Notes: generated from the letters alone by a model not told the origin. A DNA stretch of 64,000 nt from Salvelinus alpinus (GCF_045679555.1 NC_092092.1:20940469-21004468); one strand, 5' to 3'. Counted from the first letter of the stretch, positions 1 through 15,834 are shown. Made by a program: numbers and translations.

Positions 1-1055
1 AACCCTTTTACTCAAACAACACAGAAAACGCTCCAGAACTAAAGGACGCACAAATCCACTGTCTTCTCCTAGGGAGCCGGAGGAGAGCTAAGGAGCTAAG
101 AATTAGAAGATGTTAAATATATTTTTCATGATTTGGCTCGCACATGGGATAGACCATTAATAAGCTGTGGGCAGTGAAAACTGATACCAGTAAATAAGTT
201 AATAAGTGAAACAAACCCGACTTCACAAGTCACCACCACTGGCGAACAATTATCGGCCAGTATTTTTTTGCTGTAGGGGCCATAGGCTGAAGTACAGTAC
301 GCTGTGGGCTCTGCGTACTGTAAACCAGAACTACAGGCTCACCATCAGGCAACACTCAATACATACATACTACACAGTAGTACTGTATATGTATGTGGCA
401 ATCTTTGTGGTTCTCAGAATGTTTTTGTCCATTTTCTTAATATAAAATGGTCACATGGTCAATATTTAGTTTTGCTCTGAGGTCTGAGATTAAAGTCAAA
501 GTTACAGGTGTTATATCTTCTGAAAACCTTCCTTATAGATGAAGTAGGCTACAGCCACTGAAATTCACTCTCCCTTTCATCACTCTCTCTCCTTACCTGT
601 TCACCACTCTAGTTACTGTATAGACTATCTTTATTATTACTTTGAGAAGTTCTGTTAAGCAGATAATGTGTGCTATGTCTGTTTAACAGATTCTGTTTTT
701 TTAACTCTTCATTAGCCCTACATAGCCAACTAATGATGCGTGGGTTGACTCATAACCCGCATACCCAGCGGATATATCCATGGGCTGTATAAAGAGAAAA
801 CAGAGAAAACAATACCTTAAAAAATCCGTAAATGTAAAATTATTGTGCAATTTATAGCCTATCTATAGGCTACATTGAGGTTTTTCTTTCATGATTGTAG
901 GCTATCTGGCATTAGAGTGTAAGCCTAAGCTTTAGGGCCTAACTGTACGTGAGCCTAATAGCCTACACACGTGTCGCCAAATGCTTTTGGGAACGGGCAG
1001 AAAAAGGTCATGTCATTGATCCACGGAGGCAAAAAGGAAAATGAATTGAATTCAA
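1..1055. other. Unassigned flank
   Basis: AT-rich sequence with only short spurious ORFs. No splice-supported exon, RNA gene or terminal repeat was recognised. Confidence 0.5.
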
Positions 1056-2270
1056 TAAGAGAAAAGCTGCAACATTTGCCCATTATTCTTTTCAAAATTC
1101 TTCAAGCTTTGTCAAATTGGTTGTTGATCATTGCTAGACAACCATTTTCAGATCTTGCAATAGATTTTCAAGTGGATTTAATTCAAAACTGTAACTTGGC
1201 CACTCAGGAACCTTCACTGTCTTCTTGGTAAGCAACTCCAGTGTAGATTTGGCCTTGGGTTTAAGGTTATTTTCCTGTCTGGTGGAAAGCAGACTGAACC
1301 AGGTTTTCCTCTAGGAGTTTGCCTGTGCTTAGCTCTATTACATTTATGTTTTATCCTGAGAAACTTCTCTCCTTAACGATGACAAGCATACCTGTAATAT
1401 GATGCACCACTACTATACTTGAAAATATGGAGAGTGGTACTCAGTAATATGTTGCATTGGATTTGCCCCAAACATAACACTTTGTATTTACAATAAAAAG
1501 TGAATTGCTTTGCCACATTTTTTACAGTATTACTTTAGTGTGTTGTTGTAAACAGGATACATGTTTTGGAATATTTGTGTTCTGTACAGGCTTCCTTCCT
1601 TCTTTTCACTCTGTCAATCAGGTTAGTATTGTGGAGGAACTACAATGTTTCCTCCTATCACAGCCATTAAACTCTGTAACTGTTTTAAAGTCACCATTGG
1701 CCTCATGGTGAAATCCCTGAGCAGTTTCCTCCCTCTCCGACGACTGAGTTAGGAAGGACGCCTGTATCTTTGTAGCAACTGGGTGTATTGATTCACCATC
1801 CAAAGTGTATTTAATAACTTCACCATACTCAAAGGGATATTCAATGTAATCTAATTTTTACCCATCTATCAATAGGTGCCCTTCTTTGTGAGGCATTGGA
1901 AAACCTCACTGGTCTTTGTGGTTGAATCTGTGTTTGAAATTCACTGCTCGCCTGAGGGACCTTACAGATAATTCTATGTTTATTGCACACAGAGTGAGTC
2001 CATGAAACTTATATTGTGACTTGTTAAGCTAATCTTTACGCCTGAACTTGTTTAGGCTTGCCATAATACTTATTGACTCAAGACATTTCAGCTTTTCATT
2101 TTTGATTTAATTAGTAAAAATGTCTTTAAACAGAATTTCACTTTCACATTATGGGGTATTGTGTGTAGGCCAGTGCCAAAATATCAAAATGTAATACATT
2201 TTAAATTCAGGTTGCAGCACAACAAAATGTGGAAAAAGTCAAGGGGTTTGAATACTGTCTGAAGGCAATG
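1056..2270 (-). mobile_element. Degenerate Tc1-like element, 5'-truncated
   Basis: The right end, GGGGTTTGAATACTGTCTGA followed by AGGCAATG and a flanking TA at 2271-2272, is the terminal repeat of a common salmonid Tc1-like family. The interior has the usual reverse-oriented transposase remnant (a segment ending CAACTTGGCCACTC corresponds to the WPSQSPDL region on the minus strand). Many stops and indels are present and no opposite terminal repeat is visible, so it is an old inactive copy. Boundaries at the left are approximate. Confidence 0.65.
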
Positions 2271-2462
2271 TAAATTAGGCAACAACAAACAATCCTGCAC
2301 CCCTGTAAAAAGAATCGCCCCACTGTCTCTGACTGTAGCTTACAGCACATTTTCTATATTAGAGGGTTACACTCTTAGAAAAACTGGTTATTTGGGTTTG
2401 ATATAGAACCCTCTGGTTCTTCAGATGAGATTAAAGAACAATTTACTAATAAAGGTTATATA

Positions 2463-3145
2463 CAGTACCGTTCAAAAGTTTGGGTCACGTAGAAATGTCC
2501 TTGTTTTTGAAAAAAAAGCACAGTTTTTGTCCATTAAAATAACATAAAATGTAACAGAAATACAGTGTAGACATTGTTAATGTTGTAAATGACCATTGGA
2601 GCTAGAAACGGCAGATTTTTTTACGGAATATCTACATAGGCGTACAGAGGCCCATTATCAGCAACCGTCACTCCTGTGTTCCAATGGGACGTTGTGTTAG
2701 CTAATCCAAGTTTATCATTTTAAAAGGCTAATTGATCATTAGAAAACCCTTTTGCAATTATGTTAGTACAGCTGAAAACTGTTGTGCTGATTAAAGAAGC
2801 AATAAAACTGGTCTTCTTTAGACTAGTTGAGTATCTGGAGCATCAGAATTTGTGGGTTCGATTACAGGCTCAAAATGGCCAGAAACAAAGAACTTTCTTC
2901 TGAAACTCATCAGTCTATTCTTGTTCTGAGAAATGAAGGCTATTCCATTAGAGAAATTGCCAAGACACTGAAGATCTCGTACAATGCTGTGTACTACTCC
3001 CTTCACAGAACAGCGCAAACTGGCTCTAACCAGAATAGAAAGAGGAGAGGGAGGCTCTGGTGCACAACTGAGCAAGAGGACAAGTAGATTAGCATGTCTA
3101 GTTAGAGAAACAGACGCCTCACAAGTCTTCAACTGGCACACTATG
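2463..3145 (+). mobile_element. Tc1-like element remnant with paired-type DNA-binding domain
   Basis: The left end starts at a TA (2461-2462) followed by CAGTACCGTTCAAAAGTTTG, a recognised salmonid Tc1 terminus. From an ATG at 2875 the plus strand encodes MARNKELSSETHQSILVLRN and then YSIREIAKTLKISYNAVYYS, the helix-turn-helix that binds the terminal repeats in Tc1 transposases. It ends in a GRRR-like basic stretch and a premature stop at about 3085. The DDE catalytic domain and the right terminal repeat are missing; similarity fades near 3145. Confidence 0.7.
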
Positions 3146-3354
3146 TTTTGCTCTGTCTGGCAGTAACCCAGAACTATCAGATGCAGAGGATCTCTCTTTC
3201 GGCTGCTGCTGACAACTGCATGTAAAATGTTCTTCTACATCATAATAATTAGAAGACTGCATAACATTTTGTCTTCATTTTGTCAGATTAACTCATGCTT
3301 ATTTCTGAAGATGAACTCATGTTTTGCTCCATTTTTCTTCTCTGGAACCAGTCA

Positions 3355-3595
3355 AGCAGATAGCCCAGTGGATAAGGAGATGGACCTGTGGCAGGAGTTG
3401 AACCTGTGGCTGAAAGGTGGCCAGTTTGAATCCCAGGCTGGGCTCTGGGGTAAAAATGACAGTAGTGATCTGACAACTGGAGGGCTGCTGGGTTCACATC
3501 ATCAAAACATTCCCCTACGGTTGGGCACTTGATCAAGGCCCTTAAGAACCTGTGCTCCTCTCAACTGTATGTTTTGGGGGGTTGAGAACAGAAGA
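3355..3595 (+). repeat. tRNA-derived SINE-like repeat
   Basis: A box A-like segment (TAGCCCAGTGGATAAGG) is followed about 50 bases later by a box B-like segment (GGCCAGTTTGAATCCC), the internal pol III promoter layout of tRNA-derived SINEs. Downstream comes the GGGCACTTGATCAAGGCCCT block often seen in teleost tRNA SINEs. It has no clear tail or target-site duplication. It could also be a diverged fragment of a longer element. Confidence 0.5.
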
Positions 3596-3599
3596 CCTA

Positions 3600-5900
3600 T
3601 TTTTGTTTTTTCATTGTAACTAATGGACAAAGTACATTATATTGTACTAATACCCAGTTCCACAAGAGGCCTAAAGGGGGATTAGCACCCTCAGTTCAAT
3701 CTTGTGGCACCTCAGTTTTAGTTTTATGTCCCTATGTAAAAATAGCAAAAAAGTTGAGTGACAGGTTGGCGGAAAAAAAAGATCTGTATCGCCGCTGAGC
3801 TGTCAGCACAACGGACAGAGCACACCACGGTGTGTGTATGGGGACTATGGAAAGCCACTGGGGTGGTTAGGTATGACTCCTTTGTATTTCCATAAAAAGC
3901 GGGGGAAATGTTTGTCATCTCTGTGGATGGCTAAGTGAATAACGTGATCAAGTTTACCAGTTGGGTCCTGGTGAGGACGCCATGTTGGAGGCCGAACTGT
4001 CACCTTCCTGCTCTTCTGCTGTTCCTATAGGGGGCGCTCTGCAGGAGTGTCCTGCCCTATGATGGGGTTGTGAGGTTTTCATCCCGACATTGACTGACAC
4101 TGAATTGATTATGACCGAGCTCTCTCCTAAGTCTGGAGAGGAGAGCACCCAGGAGAGCACCCGGGCTTGGGAGAAAATTACTACATCTCTAAAATGTTCC
4201 TGAGTGTGGTAAGGAAGTTATGTAACTGCTGGGGGGTCTGGAGACAACCCCAGTGTCCGCTGTGCATCCTTTGGGAGAGAATGCTCCTTTACCTGCTTCA
4301 ACAAAGGCCCATGCAGGGAGGTTTGTGCACCAGTATCACCAAAAGTTTAGTGGACAGTGTTTAGGGCCTAAGCAAAGTGTTAATCTGCCTCAGGGCAACA
4401 TCTATGATGTTCCTTTATTTGCTCCCCCAATCTACATTCACTAAATGGACATACCATGTTGGTCAATATGTATCATGTACCCAGTGCTTGTTTGGAATGT
4501 GCCATTGTGTGGCTGTCACATGTCCATTCGTTTAGGGAGTGTGTGCGTTTAAGGGGGATGGTTCGAAATACTGAACCATAATGTCTTCAGATGAAGGGAA
4601 CATCTCCTGACAATGTTAATTAAGGTTACTGCTTATGTGTTAGGAACGTGACATGAGCATCATTTAAAATGTGGAGACCAGGTGTGTGGTAAAGACATGC
4701 TGTAGACATGTCTCTCTCCACTATTGCGCACTGACTCCTGCCAATTCCTGCGGGATATTTGTATCAGCGTTCCAGTTGTTTGTCAATGTTTATCAATGCA
4801 CCACGAAATATATATTCATCAGTGAAGTTACTGTTAATCACAGCATATTCCCCTATTTATTTTGAATGTTTGGTTATGAAAATGTTGACAATTCATTAAA
4901 TACAATATACATTCATACCATTCTCATTCTCCAAGTGGAAAAGTTGTTTGGAGAGCTCACAAACTGCGCAACACTTGTGGATAAATAACGTGTGGTTTAT
5001 TTAATTGCATTTAACAGTTTACTGTCAATTTATTCATTGTCTTTGATTGGAGAACATGTGTCTGGTTTCTCTGTCATGTTTAATGTTGTGTGCACGCGCG
5101 CGCTTTAGCTATCTATAGATATACCTGGCCTGCTCGCCAAGAATAGGTGCGGCTAAATGTATTTAATTCCCTTAGGGGATGTTCTAGTTAGTTCACTTTT
5201 GGGTAACTCAAGAGGAGTCTGTATCTGAGCCTTGTAGACCCCACATGTGCTTTATTGGTTAAAACAGGTTTTTCCTGAATGCTGGTTAAAACAGGCTTTT
5301 TCTTTTGAGTGCTGACATTTTGAAGTCAGAACTTTGTACATACATTTGTAAATATCACCGTCATATTTGAAACACCAGCGCTGTGTAAATAAATCCGACA
5401 CTCATTTGCACCTTTATCTGCCTGCCTGAATCTTTGTCCGTACGACTGCTAGAAGGCCAGTATTTTACGTTGATACAGCGCAGCAGAGATGGGCTACAGA
5501 TTTCGTGCCAACCTGTCACTTCAAAAGCACTCCATGATCTTGGAGTCTCTGCATTTTAAGTATATGTTTATTGTGGTATAGCGTGATATAAGCAGAATTC
5601 AATATCATTCCAATGCAAGAACCCCCCAAAATGTTGCAATCTCGGCGATTTCAAGAGCCCCTTTTAACTTTATCTTGGCGCCGGGTCTTATTATTGTGTT
5701 GTAAAGAAGTCAGCCAGTGTTAACCTGGCCCATCATTCAACCACAGAGATTCCTCCCTGGCCATCAGTGCATATTTCCAAACTATGTTTGCAAATAATGA
5801 CAATAAATTCTAAAAACTATGCTGGTATTCTTTTGACCATTATTTAATTGTTTATTAAATTATATTCTCAGCTCAAAATATTACTATTTAATTTTAGTAC
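3600..5900. other. Unassigned sequence
   Basis: No gene was recognised in these 2.3 kb. The stretch 4500-5480 ends in an AATAAA-containing segment (near 5388) and could be the remnant of an LTR or an old 3' end, but no matching second copy is present in the window, so no call is made. Confidence 0.4.
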
Positions 5901-5914
5901 AATTAATAAATGGC

Positions 5915-6075
5915 ACCATGCAAGGTTCTATATAGAACCATTTTGGTTCAGTGAAGAATAACCTCTACGGTTGCGATCAAAGAACCCTATAAATGGTTCT
6001 ATATATAGAACATTTTGTGGTTCCATATATGTAGCAAGTGATAGAACCCTTTTTAGTTCTATAAGGAACATTTTA
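5915..6075. repeat. Palindromic MITE-like repeat built on AGAACC/GGTTCT
   Basis: The segment is full of inverted copies of GGTTCTATATAGAACC-type words (for example near 5930 and 5995) and can fold on itself. It belongs to the same class as the clearer copy at 45866-46085; a short piece also occurs at 2370-2420. It is non-coding. Confidence 0.55.
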
Positions 6076-6925
6076 TTCTAATAATATACCCTATAAAGCA
6101 CAGGGAGCTTTTTATTAAAGAGCAACAGGTCCCCCGAGCTGCAAATTTTCGGCGAAATGTCACTCATAGATTGCGAGGAAAATCGCTTACAAGGCCTACC
6201 ATTTAACGTGTTGATTGTGGGTTTAACATGATAATTTCTTATAAAATGTATACATCTAAGAACAAATAGGCCAAACAATAAATCTAAAACAAATCTACTT
6301 TACCTTTTCTTGTCCTTATCAGCCGTCATGTTTTCTTTTGCAAAGTTCAGTGACAAATGGAATTTCCCCGAAAGTCCGAATCAGTCCACTTACGCAACAA
6401 TTTTCAAGTAACAGATAACATACACAATGAAAATGATTGAAAATCAAATCGAGATTATGTAATTTCTCTGCTCTTTACGCACAGTCCATTTCAGATGCAA
6501 GTTGTCTTTCAGAAGCAGTAGGCAGCTGTACAGTCTCAGAACACTGCCAAGGATTGTACAGCCTATTCACCGATTCACTAAAGGTAGGCCTACAATCCAC
6601 AACCTTTAGCCTACAAATGCTTTAGAAGTTGGATAAAATAGGGTCCGCTGTCAAAGTTTCCTTCGTTGCGTTGGTTGTGCTGGTCTACTGAACTTCTAGC
6701 CCAGTTCGTTGTTCACTCTTCTGCGCTCAGCTGGCCCGTTGACAGCCGCTCACGCGTCAATCTGACCGCAGTGATTGGTGAAAATGCTGTGTAGAACCGC
6801 CTTAAATATCCCCACCCACTACCCTGATGATTTCGTCGTTTTATGCTGTCGTTCAGAGTCTCTGTAGGCCTACATACGGTAGCCTACACCTTTGAGTTGA
6901 CTTGCCCTTGTATGTTGTGTAAGTA

Positions 6926-8549
<1,624 letters not shown>

Positions 8550-8866
8550 TAGGTAGCTTAATTTACGGCCTTGCATTGAGCAGATAAGTATGTCAACCAT
8601 CCCAACCATTCATCTGTTCATGTGCTTGTATGGTGATGGCAACAGAAAAACACACGCCTGTCATTCATGCCAGCCAGCCAATTGGGGCATTCAGAGTTCC
8701 CATGAGTCTTTGCTATCTTTAAAGATGGATGTACTAAAAATGCCTTTTTCTGAAGAAATAACAGTTTTAGTCTATCCTCAGATAACTGTTGCTTGTTTAG
8801 CCATTCCGAAATGTTGAAGAAGACGTTTCACAATTTTTTTGTTGTTGACATTTCACATGTGATATA

Positions 8867-9935
8867 CAGTCAAGTCCATAATTATTGACACCTTTAATAA
8901 AGATAATCAAAAAATACTTTATTAAATAAATAATACAAATCCTGAGCTATATTTTATGCAAAAAAGGGGGAATTATATTTTATACTAATACAATTGCTCA
9001 GAGTAAGATTTTTTGTTTAAAAACTAATAAATGAAATGTAAAAAAAGACGGGTCAAAATTATTGGCACCCCTCTTCAATACTCCAGCACCCTCCCCTTGT
9101 GAGGATAATGACACTGAGCCTTTTTCTAAAATGTTTCATGAGATTGGAGAACACATTGGGAGGGAGCTGAGACCACTCCTCCATACAAAATCTTTCCAGA
9201 TCCTTGATCTCCTTCGTCTGCTCTTATGCACTGCCCTCTTCTATTCAAACCACAGCTTTTCAATGGGGTTTAAGTCCGGAGACTGAGATGGCCATTGCAA
9301 GTTGATTTTGTTGTCAATTAACCATTTCTTTGTGGATTTTTATTAGTGCTTGGGGTTATTGTCTTGCTGGAAGATTCACTTGCAGCCAAGTTTCAGCCCC
9401 CTGGCAGAGGCAACCAGGTTTTTGGCTAAAATGTCCTGGTACTTGGTAAATTTCATGATGCCATTGACCTTAACAAGGAGCCCAGGACCAGTGGAAGCAA
9501 AATAGCCCCATAACATTGAAGATCCACCACCATATTTTACCGTAAGTATGAGATACTTTTCTGCAAAGATATGCTTCTGTTTTTCAACAACAAACCCACC
9601 AGTGGTATGCGTGGCCAAAGAGCTTTATTTTCATGTTTTCTGTCCATAGCACTGGTTCCAATCCAAGTGCCAATGACGTTTATCAAACTCCAGACACATC
9701 TTGTCACATTTATTTCACATTTTGGAAATTTCACATGATCTTAAGGTCACTTATTAAATGCAATATGTTCTGCATCATCTCCTCTTTGGCCAAATGAATG
9801 GATTGGATGGGCTGCAGTGAATCTGACATTCTGACAAACATTACTAAGAAACTCACATAATTTTCCCTTAAAGTGTTTAATTATTGGTGGATTAACAGCA
9901 CTGAGCATGTGTGTTTACAATTATTAAAACAAGGC
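8867..9935 (-). mobile_element. Degenerate Tc1-like element of another family
   Basis: It begins after TA (8865-8866) with CAGTCAAGTCCATAATTATT, a Tc1 terminus of the type whose ends read as ATTATTGACACC. The minus strand carries transposase remnants such as VKYGGGSSMLWGYFASTGPG (about 9470-9560), which is the conserved [13 protein letters not shown] region, followed by a GIMKFTKYQDIL segment. Frames are broken. The distal end is eroded, so its limit is approximate. Confidence 0.65.
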
Positions 9936-9939
9936 TGGG

Positions 9940-10065
9940 TTTACACAGGCATTTTAATTCTGATCTTTTGACCAATTATTGGTAAAAGAGCTGATCTGAT
10001 TAGTCAAAATAACAATTAGTGAATAAAAGATCAGAATCTCACTGCCCTTGTAAACAGCTTTGTGA
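9940..10065. repeat. Palindromic MITE
   Basis: The left arm (GGGTTTACACAGGCATTTTA then ATTCTGATCTTTTGACC) is the inverted complement of the right arm (AGATCAGAATC...GTAAACAGC). It is a short salmonid-type foldback repeat with no coding capacity, close to the end of the preceding Tc1 remnant. Confidence 0.6.
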
Positions 10066-10645
10066 TAAATATTATTCATCTCAAGGATTAAACAAGTAAA
10101 CTGAAGGTTCACTGACTGCTTTCAGTAAGTAATCTGTTGAGTTAGACCCCACTGGGTCAAAGTGACCCATAGTAACTAATATACAAGCTGCCATCCTTCT
10201 CAAATACTGTATTTGATGAATCATGCAGAAAGGAAGGGAAGTGGTGCTAGCATATAAAACAGTAGATCTTTGTAGATAGAAGGTGCTCTTTGGTGAAGGG
10301 GTTAAGTGGTAATCAAAAAAACAAGGAGGACCAAGGGACTCTTCAATGCCTGCATTTTTATGGCATGTTCAATGGAATAAGATTTTAAAACTCTGACGCG
10401 TTTCGGCATAGGCCTGTCAGGGGCTCAAACTACTGTGAATTTGTCATTTAAATAAATATTTTCTTGTCCCAATTAGGGGATATGATTATAATAGTATGAT
10501 TATGGGATAGTATAATTATGATCAGAATATAACTGCTTAAAATGCACTCTTATCCTCTCCATTGTGAGGGGGAGAGGAGGCTGTCAACGTGTTCAATGGG
10601 TTCGACACACATCAACTGAACTGTAAATAGCATTGTAGTGACCTA

Positions 10646-11814
10646 CACTACATGACCAAAGGTATGTGGACACCTGCTCGCGGAACATCTCATTCCAAAA
10701 TCATGAGCATGAATATGGAGTTGGTCCCCCTTTGCTGCTATAACAGCCCCACTCTTCTAGGAAGGCTTTCCACTAGATGTTGGAACATTGCTGCAGGTAC
10801 TCCATTCGGCCACAAGAGCATTAGTGAGGTCGGCCACTGATGTTGGGCGATTAGGCCTGGCTCGCAGTCGGCATTCCAATTCATCCCAATGGTGTTCAAT
10901 GGGGTTGAAGTCAGGGCTCTGAGCAGGCCAGTCAAGTTCTTCCACACTGATCTCGACCATTTCTGTATGGACCTCGCTTTGTGCACGGGGGTATTGTCAT
11001 GCTGAAACAGGAAAGTTGAAAGCACAGAATCCTCTATAATGTGATTGTATGCTGTAGCGTTGATTTCCCTTCACTGGAACTAAGGGGCCTAACCCAAACC
11101 ATGAAAAACAGCCCCAGGCAATGAATACTCTTCCACCAAACTTTACAGTTGGCACTATGTATTGAGGCAGGTAGTGTTCTCCTGGCATCCGCCAAACCCA
11201 GACTCATCCGTCAGACTGCCAGATGGTGAAGCATGATTCATCACTCCAAAGAACACGTTTCCACTGCTGCAGAGTCCAATGGCAGCAAACTTTACATCAC
11301 TCCAGCCTACGCTTGGCATTGCGCATGGTGAATTTAGGATTGTGTGTGGCTGCTTGGCCATGGAAACCCATTTCACGAAGCTCCCGACGAACAGTTCTTG
11401 TGCTGAAGTTGCTTCCAGAGGCAGTTTGCAACTTGGTAGTGAGTGTTGCAACTGAGGACAGACAATTTTTACGTGCTTCCAGCTTCAGCACTCAGCGATC
11501 CCGATCTATGAGCTTGTGTGGCCTACCACTTTGTGGCTGAGCCGTTGTTGCTCCTAGACGTTTCCACTTCATAATAAGAGCACTTGACAGGGGCAGCTCT
11601 AACAGGGCAGAAAGTTGATGAATTGACTTGTTGGAAAGGTGGCATCCTATAACAGTGCCACGTTGAAAGTCACTGAGCTCTTCAGTAGGGCAATTCTACT
11701 GCCAATGTTTGTGTATGGAGATTGAATGGCTGTGTGCTCAATTTTATACATGTAGCTGAAATAGCCAAATCCACTAATTTGAAGGGGTGTCCAAATACTT
11801 TTGTATATATAGTG
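10646..11814 (-). mobile_element. Tc1-like element with broken transposase (CACTACATGACC family)
   Basis: The flanking TA is at 10644-10645 and 11815-11816. The left end reads CACTACATGACCAAAGGTAT and the right end has an eroded complement (GTCCAAATACTTTTGTATAT). The minus strand encodes, in several frames, KLQTASGSNFSTRTVRRELR and QAATHNPKFTMRNAKRRLE (DNA-binding and linker), then SPDFNPIEHHWDELECRLRA (Glu of the DDE triad). At least four frame changes show that it is inactive. Confidence 0.75.
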
Positions 11815-13603
11815 TATATCTGTACCCTCATAGGGTGATTATGAATAATGTAGCTATGGTGATTATGGATGAATTATCACCTGTGAGACATCGATCAGAG
11901 AAAGAGCCCTAATCGAGTAGCTGAACTGTGTTTGACTTTAACAGTTGCTGTACATTGTCATTGATAACAATAACAGCAATGTCAAAGTTATGGCCCAGTA
12001 GTCTAACACTGGTGTTTATAGTCCATAATGTGTGATAATAGGTATCTTCTGTTGTTTTTTCCCTCTAGATATTGTCTCGATATTTTATCCGTTTCCATGA
12101 CACTAGCAGGGAATGCAATGTTTGCTTTGAAAGGGAAGAATACCCAAATGTGGAACATCAGTCAATGATTAATGGCACATCGTGGTACCATTTTAGCGGT
12201 GCATATCTCAGAGTACATTCCAACAGTGGTCAGTTATGGACACTGGACAGTACTCTATATGCATTCAACCCTGGCAATATAAACAGTGTTGCATAGAGAG
12301 CTTTTTTTTTCAACTTTATTTTAGCAGGGAGTCCCATTGGAACCAAGGTCTCTTTTGCAAGGGAGCCCTGCATACATACAGTAAATATTGATTAACACTG
12401 AACAGAAATGACCCCTTAAACAAGCAAACCCACTATTTGTTTTGACATCATCATATTTAATAGGTTCCAAAAACAAACAATACACATTCACATCCTTTAG
12501 AATACAGTACATTTGGCACACAGCAAAATGCTTACAATGACATAACACTAATAAATGGCAAAGGAATTCAAAATAAAACATCAGTCAGGTGACAAATTGT
12601 ACATATAAAGCTTCACAATACAGAAACCGAAAATTAAATCCAGTTTCCCAGACCCAGAAATAAGCCTTGTCCTGGTTTAAAAAGCAATTTCACCAGATAT
12701 TCTTTATTGAACATGCTTTTTAGTCCAGAAGTAGTCGTAATTTGGGTCCGGAAAACCAATCCTAAATGTATAGAGGTACATACAGTAATATAATGCATAT
12801 GTCTGTATGTTTTATTCTACTGTATGTAAAAAAAAATACATAATACTCAGCCAGACATATTTTTACACACAATTTAAGAGGTACTTCTCCAGCCATGTAC
12901 AGTATATTATACTTATTGAGCGTTACTGCTTCAATGACTTTACAACAGACCAAATGGGTTTCCAATGTGCTGTTTTCTTCTTCTTCCTATTACAAACAGT
13001 TTAAAAAGTCAAAATAAAAGAAGGATGGAAAATTGGAGTTAGCATTTGGCATGGAGGATTTTGGACCTCTAGGGCCACCGTCCTTATGGGTCGGAGTAGG
13101 ACTGGGATCCGCCATCTTACAAAACACAAACATAAGAGGCCTAACATCAAGAAGCACAGACAAAACACAGAGACTGTAAACCAAAGAGACAGGTAAATGA
13201 AATTGAAGGACATGATACAGACAGAGAGACAAGAGTGTAGATATGAGCTATACGAGGGGAGACAAGTACTGTAATGGTTAAATCCTAAAAAACTGGCATA
13301 AAGAAACAGCATTGTGCCAGCCTGAATGGTGAAGTCTGTCAAATGTCCTCTTCACCTTCAGATCCTTTAACACGGTTCTCATGTTGCTATGCACTAACTG
13401 GGTAACAGAGGGGGATCATGTGATTCATTGACACAGGTGCCTACGTGTCAAATGCATGGGTGCTTTAGGTGTATGAAAGGCCTACATGCAGTGGTGTGTG
13501 TGTTGGGGAGGCGTTAAGCATTTTCAGGATCTAGTATGAGAGGCATGTTTAAAGCCTTTAAAATACTGCTTGATCAGTATTGATTTGACAGTTGATGCCA
13601 TGA

Positions 13604-13800
13604 TACTGTCCACTATTACTACTGTTACTACCACTGTTGCTACAGTTACTCCTGCTCCCCATACCATAACTGCTACTGCTAGTGGAGCTAGCACTATTAT
13701 ACATGCTACTAATAATACTACATCTACACTACTTAAACTACTACTACTAAAACTACTACTACAATAACAAATGCTACGGCTACTTCTACAGTATTGCTAC
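13604..13800. repeat. Trinucleotide-rich region (ACT/CTA type)
   Basis: Imperfect runs of ACTACTACT, CTGCTACTG and TTACTACCAC fill about 200 bp. It is a degenerate triplet microsatellite and lies in the 3' UTR or downstream flank of prkce. Confidence 0.75.
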
Positions 13801-15834
13801 TTTCACTACCACAGTGCCACCCCTGCCTCTTCAATTGCAAATAGTCCTACTATTATGACTCCAAATTTCAAACGTTACTTTAAAGTTTCTACTCCAAAAT
13901 GGAATGTACTACTTGTAGTATTGAAACAATGTAACATGGTTATTTTTGTGGTCTACTGATAGAATTTGACCGTAGATTGGACTTTACCTTGATTTGGTGT
14001 AGGCCTACAATAAACCATGTATTGGCCAGAGAGTTATTAGGCATAAGTGCATTAAGAAGGTCAACGGTTTCCATAAAATTAATTAATCCAATAGCTCTGC
14101 TACCTTTGGTTACATTGATGTTTTAAAGAGATATGCTATAGGAAATGTCGACCTTTTCAAAGAGAGTTAAGGAGAGAGGGCAGGGAAAGGGGTGGTGAGG
14201 TGGTTTGATGGAGCATTCTGAAGGAAGCACATAGACATGGCTATCAACTGAGTTGAGGACAGGCAAATGAAAACAGCCATGCATATACTGTAAAAACCAA
14301 ACAGACCGCAATAGCAAAGAGTCAGCGGAGGGAAGAACAGTGACGACACCCGGCAAGAAAGAAAAGGAAAGCAAAAACAGACAGAAACATACACAGAATA
14401 TTGCACATGGACACTGTAACTTTTTCATATTCTAATAATACACAATAATATCATATGCATGACCATGCAAAGGATGATACCTCTATTTCTCCAAGAAGTC
14501 CACAGGCTTCTATATACGTGGTCTGTACAGAGGGAAAGACACGGCTATCTGGTGATGCCTTCACCGACATGATTGTGAGTCTTGTTGCATAGCAGGGAAA
14601 TCCAGGATTTCAAACTCTGAACAACAAGACAATCCAGTAAAATCACGACAAATCAGACATAATGAAATAAAACACACAATGAAATAAAACTGACCCAATG
14701 AAATGTAAAAGCTTCAAAAGGGCCATTCTCATGAACCCACTGCCTATATCGCACACGCAAAAACAGACTCGCACAAACTAACATACGTGCAGTATACTAA
14801 CTGACACACACACGTGCACGCAAACAGATGCGATACATTCAGTTGTATCCCCACGATCACTCATGCATACAAGCACATTCTTCCACATTGAAACCCATGG
14901 CATTCATTTGGAATATATGAATCTAGACTACCATAACACTGTGGGCATATCTACAATACGTAACTGGTTCGCAGTTACACACAAAAGGCATTTGATGTAC
15001 TATACATGGACTCATTCTAATTCTGGCGTCGTTTTGATCTTGAGGAAACTTTGAAACAGTATCAATAGTTACAGGCTTCTCTTTTTTATTGATACTGTGA
15101 ACCAATCGTTTTTTAGCTTTTTTAAATACAATCATTGGTTCTAAGGATTTGGTTTTTCGCATTCAAACACGACAAGAGGAGGAGGAGATTCTAGTACATC
15201 GAGAGACTTAAAGGACAGCTTGAGAAATTACAGATTAATATAATAATATCATTGTTTCAGTGTCATATACTCACTGAGGAACTAGGATATTTGATGAAAC
15301 AGTTGAAAGTATGACCTATCGTACGAAGACCATGTCGAACAAGACCCCTGCCCAAAGCACACATAACCCCTGACCTTTTAATCCTTATATACACATAAAG
15401 TTGACACCGTCACACAAACATTCCCTGTTCATTTCATAGTCCACTGGAAAGGGCCTTGTGACATAATCTGGGGCAGGACTGTGAGGAGCTTTCATCACTG
15501 TTATCAGCCCGGGCCAAGGGCCAGGCTATATTCAGTCTCAGGAGGCCAATCCATTGGCCACCCACCACAATGAGTTATTTTTTTTTACCGCTCTGATTGG
15601 ATCAGGAGTGATCTGGACCAGCCAATAGGAACTTGATAATAAAGCAGATGGGCTTCCTATATGACCTACTCTCGAATTACATTGGTTTTTACCATAGAAA
15701 ACATGCACTGATGGACAGACAGAAACATATACTGGTACAGCGCTGTAGATGATCAGGTTTATGTTTTGGAGTTGTTACTATTCAGAGGCCCTAATGGCCG
15801 GAGTGTTGTATGAGTGTGTGAATGTAATAATTTA

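Noticed and set aside
4500..5480. Possible LTR or old 3' terminal exon with AATAAA near its end
   Set aside because: There is no second copy in the window, no clear TG...CA borders and no adjacent coding sequence; left unassigned.
12072..12296. 74-aa ORF in the prkce 3' flank, preceded by a CTCTAG acceptor-like word
   Set aside because: No known domain, no partner exon and a length expected by chance.
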